Position numbers and translations under genes: made by a program. A model generated the notes under the pieces. That model ran no database searches and was not told where the DNA came from. It worked only from the letters and a program-made list of their open reading frames with translations. This document shows, piece after piece, positions 8,966 through 17,276 of a stretch of DNA of 64,000 nucleotides; positions within the stretch are counted from its first letter, which is position 1; each line of letters begins with the position of its first letter. Source of the DNA: Streptomyces anulatus (GTDB lineage: Bacteria; Actinomycetota; Actinomycetes; Streptomycetales; Streptomycetaceae); NCBI RefSeq assembly GCF_014650675.1, contig NZ_BMVK01000025.1, positions 33,335 to 97,334 of the forward strand, given 5' to 3'.

Positions 8966-10623
8966 CCGGCACCGTAGCGCCGCTCGACGTCTCCGGAACG
9001 TCCGCGACCACCAGGACCGCTTCCGTCGCCTTCACCGGCACCGGGACCCTGGTCCGGTTCGGACTGCGCCGGGACCGCGTCCGTATGTCCGTATGGCTGC
9101 TCGCCCTCACCCTGGGCACGCTGGCCACGGCGGCCGAGTACAAGGCGCTGTACGCCACGCCCGAGGAGCGTGCCGCCGCCGTCGGCTCCATGGACAGCCC
9201 GGCAGCACTCGCCATGACCGGCCCCCGTCACTATCTCTCCGACTACACCGCCGGGGCGATGCTCGGTCACCAACTGCTCGGCTTCATGGCCGTCCTGGTG
9301 GGCCTGATGAGCGTCCTGATCGTCACCCGCCACACCCGTGACGAGGAGGAGACCGGCCGCGCCGAACTGGTCCGCTCCACCGTCGTCGGACACCACGCGC
9401 AACTCGCCTCCGCTCTGCTGCTCGCCGCCGTGGCCAACCTCGCGCTCGCCCTGCTGCTGGCCCTGGGTCTCACCGCGATGGGCATCGACGGAATCGGCCC
9501 CGGCGGGGCGCTCCTGTACGGCTTCACGCATGCCGCGATCGGGCTGGTCTTCGCCGGGACCGCCGCGGTCACCGCACAGATCACGGCGCACACCCGGGGC
9601 GCCTCGGGCATGGCACTCGCGGCGATCGGCGTCGCCTACGTGCTGCGGGCCTCCGGCGACGTGGGCAACGACGCCCTGTCCTGGCTGAGCCCGATCGGCT
9701 GGATCCAGCGCACCTATGTCTTCGTCGACGACCGGTGGTGGCCGTTGGCGCTCTGCCTGGGACTCGCCGCGCTGACCGCGGCGTACGGCTTCGTGCTGAG
9801 CACCCGACGCGACGTCGGCGCGGGCCTGCGCGCCGCGCGGCTCGGCCGGCGTACGGCGTCCGACGCGCTCACCCGGCCCTTCGGCTTCGCCCTGCGGCTG
9901 CACCGGGGGACCCTGCTGGGCTTCGGCGCCGGACTGTGCCTGATGGGCGTCATGTACGGCTCGATCCTCGGCGAGGCCGCCGACATGGTGAAGGACGTCG
10001 AGCAGGTCCAGGAGGCGCTGGCGAGGATCGGCGGCAGCACCGTGGCCGAGTCGTTCGCGACCATGGTGATGGTGGTCGTCGCGGTCGTCGCCGCCGTGTA
10101 CGTGGTGATGGCCGCGCTGCGACCGCGCGCCGAGGAGAGCGCCGGCCGCGCCGAACCGCTCCTGGCCACCGGCCTCTCCCGGAACCGCTGGCTCGGGAGC
10201 CACGTCGCCGTGGCCCTGGCGGGCGGCACGGCACTGCTGGTCCTCGCCGGGCTGGGCTTCGGCCTCGCCGGCGCGGCGTCGGCAGGGGACGGGGGCCTGG
10301 TCCTCGACCTGGTCGGAGCGGCCGTCGCGTACGCCCCCGCCCTGTGGGTGACCGTCGGTGTGGCCGTCCTGCTCTTCGGCTGGTTCCCGCGTGCGGGAGC
10401 GTTGGCCTGGATCGTGCCCGTGTACGCGTTCCTCGTCGGGTACCTGGGGCCGATCCTCCAACTCCCGGACTGGATGAAGAACCTGTCGCCCTTCGGCCAT
10501 GTGCCCCAACTCCCGGCCGCCGGGATGGACTGGCCCCCGCTGCTCGCCCTGACCGCCGTCGCCGCCGGACTGATCCTGCTGGGGCTGATGGGCTTCCGCC
10601 GCCGGGACCTGGAGACCAAGTGA
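8962..10623 (+). CDS. ABC exporter permease, two-repeat ABC-2/tetronasin type
   Basis: A 553-residue polytopic membrane protein with about 12 hydrophobic segments in two similar halves (starting near residues 40 and 320), as in polyketide-antibiotic exporters with one long permease. Its ATG lies in an ATGA overlap with the ATPase stop, indicating translational coupling. A longer upstream frame exists only inside the ATPase gene. It probably exports a hydrophobic drug or metabolite; the substrate is unknown. Confidence 0.88.
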   Translation: MTGTVAPLDVSGTSATTRTASVAFTGTGTLVRFGLRRDRVRMSVWLLALTLGTLATAAEYKALYATPEERAAAVGSMDSPAALAMTGPRHYLSDYTAGAMLGHQLLGFMAVLVGLMSVLIVTRHTRDEEETGRAELVRSTVVGHHAQLASALLLAAVANLALALLLALGLTAMGIDGIGPGGALLYGFTHAAIGLVFAGTAAVTAQITAHTRGASGMALAAIGVAYVLRASGDVGNDALSWLSPIGWIQRTYVFVDDRWWPLALCLGLAALTAAYGFVLSTRRDVGAGLRAARLGRRTASDALTRPFGFALRLHRGTLLGFGAGLCLMGVMYGSILGEAADMVKDVEQVQEALARIGGSTVAESFATMVMVVVAVVAAVYVVMAALRPRAEESAGRAEPLLATGLSRNRWLGSHVAVALAGGTALLVLAGLGFGLAGAASAGDGGLVLDLVGAAVAYAPALWVTVGVAVLLFGWFPRAGALAWIVPVYAFLVGYLGPILQLPDWMKNLSPFGHVPQLPAAGMDWPPLLALTAVAAGLILLGLMGFRRRDLETK

Positions 10624-10651
10624 CGCACCGAGGAAACATGCTGACGACTCC

Positions 10652-12091
10652 TCACCAGCCGGTCCACAGGAGGTGGTTGATCAGCAGAGCCGGAATCGCC
10701 GACGCGGCCAGCCACCACCGCACACCCCGGCGGGGGAGCAGCGCCGTCGCGGGCAGCAGCCACAGCAGGAACGGCTGCCAGATGCGCTCGGTCTCCGCCT
10801 TGCTCATGCCGGAGAGGTCCGCGGCGAGCAGCGCCGCCAGCGCCGCCAGGACGAGGAGCGCCAGCCTCCCTTCCGGGGAGGCTGCCGGGGGGCCACCCCG
10901 CAGCGCCCGTACGGCGCCGGGCGCGGCCACCGCGCTCCGGCGCAGCCCGGCGACGGCGGCGAGCCCGGCCGCGAGGGTCGCGCAGGCCAGGTTGGCCCAG
11001 ACCCAGTAGCCGTACGGGCGGACACCCCCCGCGCCCTGGTAGTAGCGCTCGACCAACAGGTGGTAGGCGGTCCACCAGTTGAACCCGGCGAGGGTGAAGG
11101 CCACCGGGACCACGAGGGCGCCGAGCAGGAACAACGGCACCGGGCGGGCGGTCCGGGCGAGCACCGCCACGGCCAGCAGGACGGCCGCCATCAGCCCCAG
11201 CCCGTAACTGAGGTAGCAGGTCCACCCGAACAGCAGACCCCCGCCGACCGCGGCCACGGCAGGGAAGCGGACCCGGCGGGTGGCGGCCAGCGCGAGCAGC
11301 GCCACCGACCAGGCCGCGACGGCAGCGAAGTACCCGTCGGCGGAGACGCCCGCCCAGACGGCGGCCGGGGCGAGGACGAGGAAGGGCGCGGCGCGCCGGG
11401 CCAGGCGCTCGCCGGCCAGCACACGCACGGTGATCAGGGCGGCCAGCACCCCCGAACTGCCCACGACGACGCAGAAGACGGCAGCCCAGGCGCCGCTACC
11501 GAGACCGATGCGGTCCAGCCACACGAAGGTCAGCGTCGCGCCCGGCGGGTGCCCGGCGATATGCGCGGGCCAGTTGCCGGGCTCGCCGATCACGATGTGG
11601 TTCGTGAAGTCGCGCAGGGTGGCGGGAATGTCCTCGAAGCGGTCGATGACCCGCAGGTACTCGTGCTTCGTGGTGAGCCGCTTCGCGACGCCCCGGTGCC
11701 AGCCGTCGATCAGCGCCATCGAGAAGACCCAGGCCGTCGACCCGGCCCAGGCCGCCGCCAGCAGCCCGCGCCAGGGCAGCCGGGCGGCGAGCGCCGGGCC
11801 GTGAGCGACCACCAGGACCGCCATGATCAGGGCGGCCGGAGTGCCGGGACCCAGGTGCGGGTCCCAGGAGGCCAGCAGCGGTGGCCACTGGGCACGCAGA
11901 CTCCCGTCCCGGTTCTGGATGACATGGCCGACGACCACCGCGGCCGTGACCAGCAGCACGCCCGCGGCGGCGGCGACCAGGTCGGCCCGCCCCGCGCGCC
12001 GGGCGCGGTCGTGGTTGCGGTCCGGCGGCGCGGGCGGGCCGTTCCCCGTGCCGCCGACGGTGTCCGTGGGGGTGGCGTTCTCGGTCTTCAC
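10652..12091 (-). CDS. Integral membrane protein, GT-C glycosyltransferase-like
   Basis: A 479-residue protein with about 11-13 membrane helices. A long extracytoplasmic loop near residues 130-185 holds FEDIPATLRDF and GNWPAHIAGHPPGATL. This layout (an acidic/HPPG-containing first large loop, then many helices) resembles polyprenyl-phosphate-dependent GT-C transferases of the ArnT/mannosyltransferase type. No definite catalytic DxD was seen, so the enzymatic role is inferred. It starts at a GTG with a weak RBS and is convergent with the ABC exporter operon. Confidence 0.6.
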   Translation of the reverse strand: MKTENATPTDTVGGTGNGPPAPPDRNHDRARRAGRADLVAAAAGVLLVTAAVVVGHVIQNRDGSLRAQWPPLLASWDPHLGPGTPAALIMAVLVVAHGPALAARLPWRGLLAAAWAGSTAWVFSMALIDGWHRGVAKRLTTKHEYLRVIDRFEDIPATLRDFTNHIVIGEPGNWPAHIAGHPPGATLTFVWLDRIGLGSGAWAAVFCVVVGSSGVLAALITVRVLAGERLARRAAPFLVLAPAAVWAGVSADGYFAAVAAWSVALLALAATRRVRFPAVAAVGGGLLFGWTCYLSYGLGLMAAVLLAVAVLARTARPVPLFLLGALVVPVAFTLAGFNWWTAYHLLVERYYQGAGGVRPYGYWVWANLACATLAAGLAAVAGLRRSAVAAPGAVRALRGGPPAASPEGRLALLVLAALAALLAADLSGMSKAETERIWQPFLLWLLPATALLPRRGVRWWLAASAIPALLINHLLWTGW

Positions 12092-12287
12092 GCTGGCACG
12101 CTATGCACACCGGGCGGCGATCGGGCGGTACGGCAGGGCCGCGTCACCGAACCGTCAGATCTCTCCGGCCGGGACGCAGGTCGCCCCTTTCCGGCCGCGA
12201 CATCGGCCACCGCCCGGCCGCGACGTCAGAGTTTCGTCAGGAGTCGCATCCGCCCGTCGGCGCTGTTCCCCGCTTAGCGTCGGCCCC

Positions 12288-13559
12288 ATGCCCGAACGTC
12301 GTCGCATCCGCTCCCTCCCCGACTCCCTCCGCGCCCTGCGCACGCCTGCCGACCCGGCGTTCTGGCGCAGCCCCGTGCGCGGAGCGCGTTTCACCGCCGT
12401 GCTCGGCGTCATCCTGCTCGTCGGCCTCACGCTGCTGTTCGTCACCGGTCTGCTCTCGTACGCCGCCTACAACCCCGACCTGAACCGGGTCAACGACAAG
12501 ACCCCGGGCAAGGGGTGGCTCGGCTTCTACCTGTTCTCCTGGCCGACCGGCCCGCACTGGCTCTACCGGCTGACCCAGGGCCTGCACGTCACCGTCGGCA
12601 TCGTGCTCGTGCCCGTCCTGCTCGCCAAGCTCTGGTCGGTGGTCCCCCGGCTCTTCGCGCTGCCGCCCGCCCGTTCCGCGGGCCACGCGCTGGAGCGGAT
12701 CTCGCTGCTGCTGCTCGTGGGCGGGGCACTGTTCCAGTTCGTCACCGGGCTGCTCAACATCCAGCTGGACTACCTCTTCCCCGGGTCCTTCTACACCCTG
12801 CACTTCTACGGGGCCTGGGTCTTCCTCGCCGGATTCATCACCCATACGGCCCTCAAGCTGCCCCAGGCCGTACGGGTGTTGCGCAACGGCATCCCGCGCG
12901 GCGAACCGGACACCCTCGCCGCCCCCGACCCGCTGCCCGCCACCCTGTCCCGGCGCGGCGCGCTGGCCCTCGTGGGGGCCGGGTCGCTCCTTCTGCTGGT
13001 CACCTCGGCCGGTCGCAGCTTCGACGGGCCGCTGCGCCGCATCGCCCTTCTCACCCCGCGCGGCGGCACCGACCCGGGGCCGGGACCGAACGCCTTCCAG
13101 ATCAACAAGACCGCCGCCGCCGTACGGATCACGCCCGCCGACACCGGTGAGCGCTGGCGGCTGACGGTACGGGGGCCGGCCGGGGAGTTCCGCTTCTCCC
13201 GGGCCGAGCTGCTGGCCATGGAACAGCACAGCGCCGCGCTCCCGATCGCCTGCGTGGAGGGCTGGTCGACCTCGGACCAGCGGTGGTGCGGGGTGCGGCT
13301 CTCCGATCTGGCGGCGCTCGCCGGATACCCGCACCGGCCGCCGGGCGTGTTCGTCGATTCTCTCCAGCGCAGCGGCTCGTTCCGCAAGGCCGCGCTGCGC
13401 GACAACCAGGTCCGCGACGGCCGCTCGCTGCTCGCGCTGGAGGTGAACGGCGCGCCGCTGTCGCCCGACCACGGCTACCCGGCCCGGATCATCGTCCCCG
13501 CCGCGCCCGGGGTGCTGAACACCAAGTGGGTCGAGACCCTGACGTTCGGAGAGCTGTGA
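12288..13559 (+). CDS. Membrane-anchored molybdopterin-dependent (sulfite-oxidase-like) oxidoreductase
   Basis: A 423-residue fusion. The first ~230 residues contain about five hydrophobic helices with histidines spaced like a cytochrome b561/di-heme membrane domain (LTQGLHVTVGIVLVP, TLHFYGAWVFLAGF, THTALKLP). The rest is a sulfite-oxidase-type molybdopterin domain with the Mo-ligand Cys in PIACVEGWSTSDQRW (about residue 318). It may pass electrons between the Mo site and membrane haem; the physiological substrate is unknown. The chosen ATG follows a short intergenic region. The stop overlaps the next start (TGATG), so the small membrane partner is co-translated. Confidence 0.82.
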   Translation: MPERRRIRSLPDSLRALRTPADPAFWRSPVRGARFTAVLGVILLVGLTLLFVTGLLSYAAYNPDLNRVNDKTPGKGWLGFYLFSWPTGPHWLYRLTQGLHVTVGIVLVPVLLAKLWSVVPRLFALPPARSAGHALERISLLLLVGGALFQFVTGLLNIQLDYLFPGSFYTLHFYGAWVFLAGFITHTALKLPQAVRVLRNGIPRGEPDTLAAPDPLPATLSRRGALALVGAGSLLLLVTSAGRSFDGPLRRIALLTPRGGTDPGPGPNAFQINKTAAAVRITPADTGERWRLTVRGPAGEFRFSRAELLAMEQHSAALPIACVEGWSTSDQRWCGVRLSDLAALAGYPHRPPGVFVDSLQRSGSFRKAALRDNQVRDGRSLLALEVNGAPLSPDHGYPARIIVPAAPGVLNTKWVETLTFGEL

Positions 13560-14086
13560 TGTCCACCCGAGCCGTGCCGCCCACGCCCGCCGCACCCCGC
13601 CGCCGGCGCTTCTCGCCGCGCCGCGCTTACGGCGAGGGCCCGCTCCATCTGCTCCTGCTCGCCGCCACGTTCTGCCTGGCCGGCTACGCGGGCGTACGGC
13701 TGCTGGACGGGGACACCGTCGGCGTGCTGCTCTGGTTCGCGGGGTCGGCCGTCCTGCACGACCTGGTGCTGCTGCCGGTGTACGCGGGGGCCGACCGGGC
13801 GCTGCGCGCCGTGCTCGGCCCCCGGCAGGCCCTGGTGAACTTCGTCCGGGTGCCGGCGTTCCTCTCCGGGCTGCTCCTGCTGATCTGGTACCCGCTGATC
13901 GCCCGGCGGACCGAGCGGCGGTACGAGGCCGCCGCCGGCACCTCCCCGGACGTCTACTTCGGCAACTGGCTGCTGATCACCGGCGCACTGTTCGCGCTCT
14001 CCGCGCTCTGGCTGCTGGTCCGGGCACTCCGCTCCCGTACGGGCCGGCGCAGCGAGACGAAGGTCCGTCCCTCCGCGCCCCACTGA
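13559..14086 (+). CDS. Small membrane protein next to the molybdo-oxidoreductase
   Basis: A 175-residue protein with about four hydrophobic segments (LLLLAATFCLAGYAGV, VLLWFAGSAVLHDLVLL, FLSGLLLLIWYPL, WLLITGALFALSALWLL) and basic N- and C-terminal tails. It matches no characterised family that I recognise. TGATG coupling to the molybdo-enzyme suggests an accessory or quinone/haem-related membrane role. Its 3' end overlaps the convergent methyltransferase by 133 bp. Confidence 0.7.
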   Translation: MSTRAVPPTPAAPRRRRFSPRRAYGEGPLHLLLLAATFCLAGYAGVRLLDGDTVGVLLWFAGSAVLHDLVLLPVYAGADRALRAVLGPRQALVNFVRVPAFLSGLLLLIWYPLIARRTERRYEAAAGTSPDVYFGNWLLITGALFALSALWLLVRALRSRTGRRSETKVRPSAPH

Positions 14087-14829
14087 CCGGCCGTACGCCA
14101 GCCACCCGCGCGGGCGTGCCGCAGCAGGGCCGGCGTCCCGATCCGCGCCCAGGGGAACGGCTCGGCGTCACACGTGGAGGCGGGGGCGGTCCTCCCGTCC
14201 GTTCCGTCCCGGCCGTCGTCGAGACGGACCCGGACCCGTTCGTCCACATCGACGGGGGCGGTCTCGGCGATCAGCAGCCCGTCGGCGCCGAGCAGATCGG
14301 CCGCCCGGTCCAGCAGGGCGGCCGGGTCGCCCCCGATGCCGATGTTGCCGTCGAGGAGCAGGAGGGTGCCCCAACGGCCCTCCCCGGGCAGCGGGTCGAA
14401 CACGCTGCGGAGCAGAGCGGCGCCGCCGAGCCCGCGCGTACGGGCCACCGCCGCCTCGCTGACGTCGATGCCGAGCGCCCGGTGTCCGAGCGAGGCCAGC
14501 TCCGCCACCAGCCGCCCCGGCCCGCAGCCGATGTCCAGCACCGGCCCCTCGCACCGGTGCAGCGCGGACAGGTCGGCGGACCCCGCGTCGGAGCACCAGC
14601 GCTCCACGTCCAGCGGCAGCAGCCAGCCGTCGCTGCGGCGCAGGAACAGCGGACCACGGCCGGTGCGCAGGGCGTTGGCGTACGGGTCGGCGCCCCAGGA
14701 CGCGGTGCGGACCGGCGCCGCGCCGGCGGCGTCCGGGCCGTCGACGACCGCTTCGTGGGCGTCCGGGGCCTCGACGCGGTCGGCCGGGGCCGGTGCGGCG
14801 AGCCCGGACGAGGGCACGGTCGTGCTCAT
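13954..14829 (-). CDS. Class I SAM-dependent methyltransferase
   Basis: A 291-residue protein with the SAM-binding motif I VLDIGCGPGRLVAEL (about residues 90-104), the acidic motif II LGIDVS and a motif around LLLDGNIGIGG. The N-terminal 40 residues are Ala/Pro rich and probably disordered. The start ATG is in an ATGA overlap with the DUF2064 gene upstream, so GT2, DUF2064 and this gene form one coupled operon. The methyl acceptor is unknown. The 3' end overlaps the convergent small membrane protein gene, which may give antisense interference. Confidence 0.8.
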   Translation of the reverse strand: MSTTVPSSGLAAPAPADRVEAPDAHEAVVDGPDAAGAAPVRTASWGADPYANALRTGRGPLFLRRSDGWLLPLDVERWCSDAGSADLSALHRCEGPVLDIGCGPGRLVAELASLGHRALGIDVSEAAVARTRGLGGAALLRSVFDPLPGEGRWGTLLLLDGNIGIGGDPAALLDRAADLLGADGLLIAETAPVDVDERVRVRLDDGRDGTDGRTAPASTCDAEPFPWARIGTPALLRHARAGGWRTAGQWGAEGRTFVSLRRPVRERSARTSSQSAESANSAPVISSQLPK

Positions 14830-15581
14830 CGCACCCCCGCCCCGGTCAGCCGGCCGAACGCCGAGGCGAACCGGCCGCCCGGCGCCGCCGACGCGACCCG
14901 GCGGGCGTCGGCGGCGGTGTCCACGTCGACCAGGACCGGCAGATCGCGTACGGCGAGCCCCGCCTCCACCAGCCTGTGCCGCTGCACCGCACCCGTTTCC
15001 GGTACGGACATCGGCACCCCGCGGAGCAGCGCCGGATCGGGATCCGCCAGGCCCAGGGCCCAGAAACCGCCGTCCTCGGCCGGACCGAACCAGGCCCCGA
15101 CGCCGTCCCAGGAGCCCGGAGCGAGAGCGGGCGCGAGCAGCGCGGCCGTGATCTGCGGGGTGTCCATGCCGACCAGGAGGGCCGGGCCCGTACACCCGCC
15201 GAAGGCCGCGGCGAGACGATCGTCGAGACCGCCCGCGCTCTGCGGCACCACCTCGAAGCCCGGGGGCACCCAGGGGCCCGGCCGCCCGTCGAGGACCAGG
15301 ACGCGCCGCCGGGCGGGAAGGGCGAGCACGGTTTCCAGCGTGTCCGCGAGGGCCGCGGCGGCGAGTTCGGCGGCCTCGGCGGGGGAGAAGGGCGGGCAGA
15401 GCCGGGTCTTGACCCGCCCCGCCACCGGCTCCTTCGCGATGACCAACAGCTCCGTGGGTCCGTACGCGCCCGCCCGACGGCTCCCGTCCCCGTCTCCGTA
15501 CGCGCCCGTGCGACGGCTTTCGCCCCCGTCTCCGTACATGCTCATCGGGCGGCTCCCGTCCTCGTCTCCGTACGCGCTCAT
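14826..15581 (-). CDS. DUF2064 / TIGR04282-type glycosyltransferase-like protein
   Basis: A 251-residue protein. The core from about residue 40 (LLVIAKEPVAGRVKTRL) matches the DUF2064 nucleotidyl/glycosyl-transferase-like family, with LLVGMDTPQIT (DxP motif) and PAEDGGFWALGL typical of it. The first ~40 residues are a 12-residue tandem repeat ((S/G)AYGDxDGSRR-type) that the family normally lacks, so an internal start after the repeat is possible. I chose the ATG at 15581 because it is in an ATGA overlap with the GT2 stop. The neighbours suggest modification of a lipid- or sugar-linked product. Confidence 0.78.
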   Translation of the reverse strand: MSAYGDEDGSRPMSMYGDGGESRRTGAYGDGDGSRRAGAYGPTELLVIAKEPVAGRVKTRLCPPFSPAEAAELAAAALADTLETVLALPARRRVLVLDGRPGPWVPPGFEVVPQSAGGLDDRLAAAFGGCTGPALLVGMDTPQITAALLAPALAPGSWDGVGAWFGPAEDGGFWALGLADPDPALLRGVPMSVPETGAVQRHRLVEAGLAVRDLPVLVDVDTAADARRVASAAPGGRFASAFGRLTGAGVR

Positions 15582-15584
15582 CGG
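15459..15584 (-). repeat. 36-bp tandem repeat at the 5' end of the DUF2064 gene
   Basis: Three 36-bp units (15459-15494, 15495-15530, 15531-15566) plus a half unit, each beginning TCCGTAC on the + strand. They are in frame and encode 12-residue units. The last half unit carries the overlapping stop and start codons of the two genes. Confidence 0.85.
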
Positions 15585-16345
15585 ATCGCTCCGGACTCCG
15601 CGCGTGCGACCCGGCCGGACGCGCTGTCCGCCGGTGGCTCCCGCAGCACGCCCCGCATGTCGCGCACCGCCTGCCAGGTCCCGCGCCAGGTGCCGGTCAC
15701 CTTCGACTTCCCGGTGCGCGGCCGGTAGGGGACGTCGCTCTCGGCGACCCGCAGCCCGGCGTCCGAGGCCCGGACCACCATCTGGAGCGGATAGCCGCTG
15801 CGCCGGTCGGTGAGGTCCAGGGCGAGCAGATCGCTCCGGCGGGCCGCCCGCAGCGGGCCGAGGTCGTGCAGGCGCAGACCGGTGCGGCGGCGCAGCATCC
15901 GGGCCAGCGCCAGATTGCCGGCGCGAGCGTGCGGCGGCCAGGCGCCCCGGCCCTCGGGGCGGCGGCGGCCGAGCAGCAGATCGCACTCGCCGTCCGCGAT
16001 CCGCCCCACGAAGCCGGTCAGCAGCGCGGGGTCCAGCGAGCCGTCGCAGTCGCAGAAGCAGACGAACTCGGCCTCGGCGGCGAGCAGGCCGGCGTGGCAG
16101 GCCGCGCCGAACCCGCGCCGTTCCTCCGTCACGACGTGCGCGCCGAGGGAACGGGCGAGCTCGGCCGAACCGTCGGTCGAGCCGTTGTCGACCACGATCG
16201 CGCGCCAGCCGTCGGGAATGCGATCGAGCACCCAGGGCAGCGCGGCCGCCTCGTCGAGGCAGGGCAGGACGATGTCGGCCCCGGGGAGGCCGGTGTGGGG
16301 GGCGGGCGGAAACGGAAGCGCGGCAGAAGAATCGGTCACCCGCAT
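15578..16345 (-). CDS. Family 2 glycosyltransferase
   Basis: A 255-residue GT-A enzyme. IVLPCLDEAAALPWVL is the N-terminal nucleotide-binding strand, VVDNGSTDGSAELA the loop typical of GT2, and CFCDCDGSLDP the metal-binding DxD (about residues 92-96). Basic C-terminal segments (YRPRTGKSKVTGTW) resemble dolichyl/polyprenyl-phosphate sugar transferases. The ATG at 16345 has AGGGTG just upstream; a GTG at 16348 is an alternative. It is the first gene of the GT2-DUF2064-methyltransferase operon and is divergent from the response regulator. Confidence 0.85.
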   Translation of the reverse strand: MRVTDSSAALPFPPAPHTGLPGADIVLPCLDEAAALPWVLDRIPDGWRAIVVDNGSTDGSAELARSLGAHVVTEERRGFGAACHAGLLAAEAEFVCFCDCDGSLDPALLTGFVGRIADGECDLLLGRRRPEGRGAWPPHARAGNLALARMLRRRTGLRLHDLGPLRAARRSDLLALDLTDRRSGYPLQMVVRASDAGLRVAESDVPYRPRTGKSKVTGTWRGTWQAVRDMRGVLREPPADSASGRVARAESGAIR

Positions 16346-16463
16346 CACCCTACGGAGACAACTCCGGCATTTAGGTCATCAGGTTCTTACGAAACACGGA
16401 CATCAGCCTGATCGGGGCGGTCGGCCCACGGCGTCCCGGGTTGCCGGTGCCACAGTGGAGACC

Positions 16464-17276
16464 ATGGAGAACACCCCGCCCGCCCGGCATCCGGCGCCCG
16501 CCCAGGGGGCGCGCGGCCGGGTCCTCGTCGTGGACGACGACCCGACCGTCGCCGAGGTCGTCGTCGGCTATCTGCACCGCGCCGGTTACACCGTCGAGCA
16601 GGCCGGCGACGGTCCCGCCGCGCTGACACGGTTCGCGGCGCACCGGTCCGACCTCGTCGTCCTGGACCTGATGCTCCCCGCCATGGACGGGTTCGAGGTC
16701 TGCCGCCGGATGCGGGAGCACGGGCCGGTCCCCGTCATCATGCTCACCGCCCGCGGCGACGAGGAGGACCGCGTCCTCGGGCTGGAGACCGGCGCCGACG
16801 ACTACGTCACCAAGCCGTTCAGCCCGCGCGAACTGGTCCTGCGCGTCGACTCCGTGCTGCGCCGCGCCCGGGCCGCCGCACCGGCGGACGGGGCCGGCCC
16901 GCTGTCCGGGGGCGGGCTGAGCCTCGACCCGGCGGCCCGGCAGGCCTACCGGGACGGTCGCGGACTGGCCCTGACACTGCGTGAGTTCGACCTGCTCGCC
17001 CACCTCCTCCGGAACCCCGGCAAGGCGTTCGGCCGGGAGGAGCTGATGCGGGAGGTCTGGGGATGGGACTTCGGCGACCTCTCGACGGTCACCGTCCACA
17101 TCCGCAGACTGCGCGGCAAGGTCGAGGCGGATCCGGCCCGCCCCCGGCTGATCCGCACGGTGTGGGGCGTGGGGTACCGCCTGGACCTGGACGAGGAGGG
17201 CCCGGGCACACCGGCGGACGCCGACGGGGCCGGGGACCGCCCCGTCGTGCCGCCGACCGGGGGCCGCCCGCGGTGA
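16464..17276 (+). CDS. OmpR/PhoB-family response regulator
   Basis: A 270-residue protein. The receiver domain has the acidic pair VVDDDP (about residue 22), the phospho-acceptor Asp in VVLDLMLPAMDG (about 67), the conserved Thr in MLTARGD and Lys in VTKPF. A C-terminal winged helix follows (LTLREFDLLAHLLRNPG, VRTVWGVGYRL-type end). The ATG is preceded by a GGAG-like RBS. The stop overlaps the GTG of the histidine kinase. The first ~15 residues are Pro/Ala rich. The signal is unknown. Confidence 0.93.
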   Translation: MENTPPARHPAPAQGARGRVLVVDDDPTVAEVVVGYLHRAGYTVEQAGDGPAALTRFAAHRSDLVVLDLMLPAMDGFEVCRRMREHGPVPVIMLTARGDEEDRVLGLETGADDYVTKPFSPRELVLRVDSVLRRARAAAPADGAGPLSGGGLSLDPAARQAYRDGRGLALTLREFDLLAHLLRNPGKAFGREELMREVWGWDFGDLSTVTVHIRRLRGKVEADPARPRLIRTVWGVGYRLDLDEEGPGTPADADGAGDRPVVPPTGGRPR

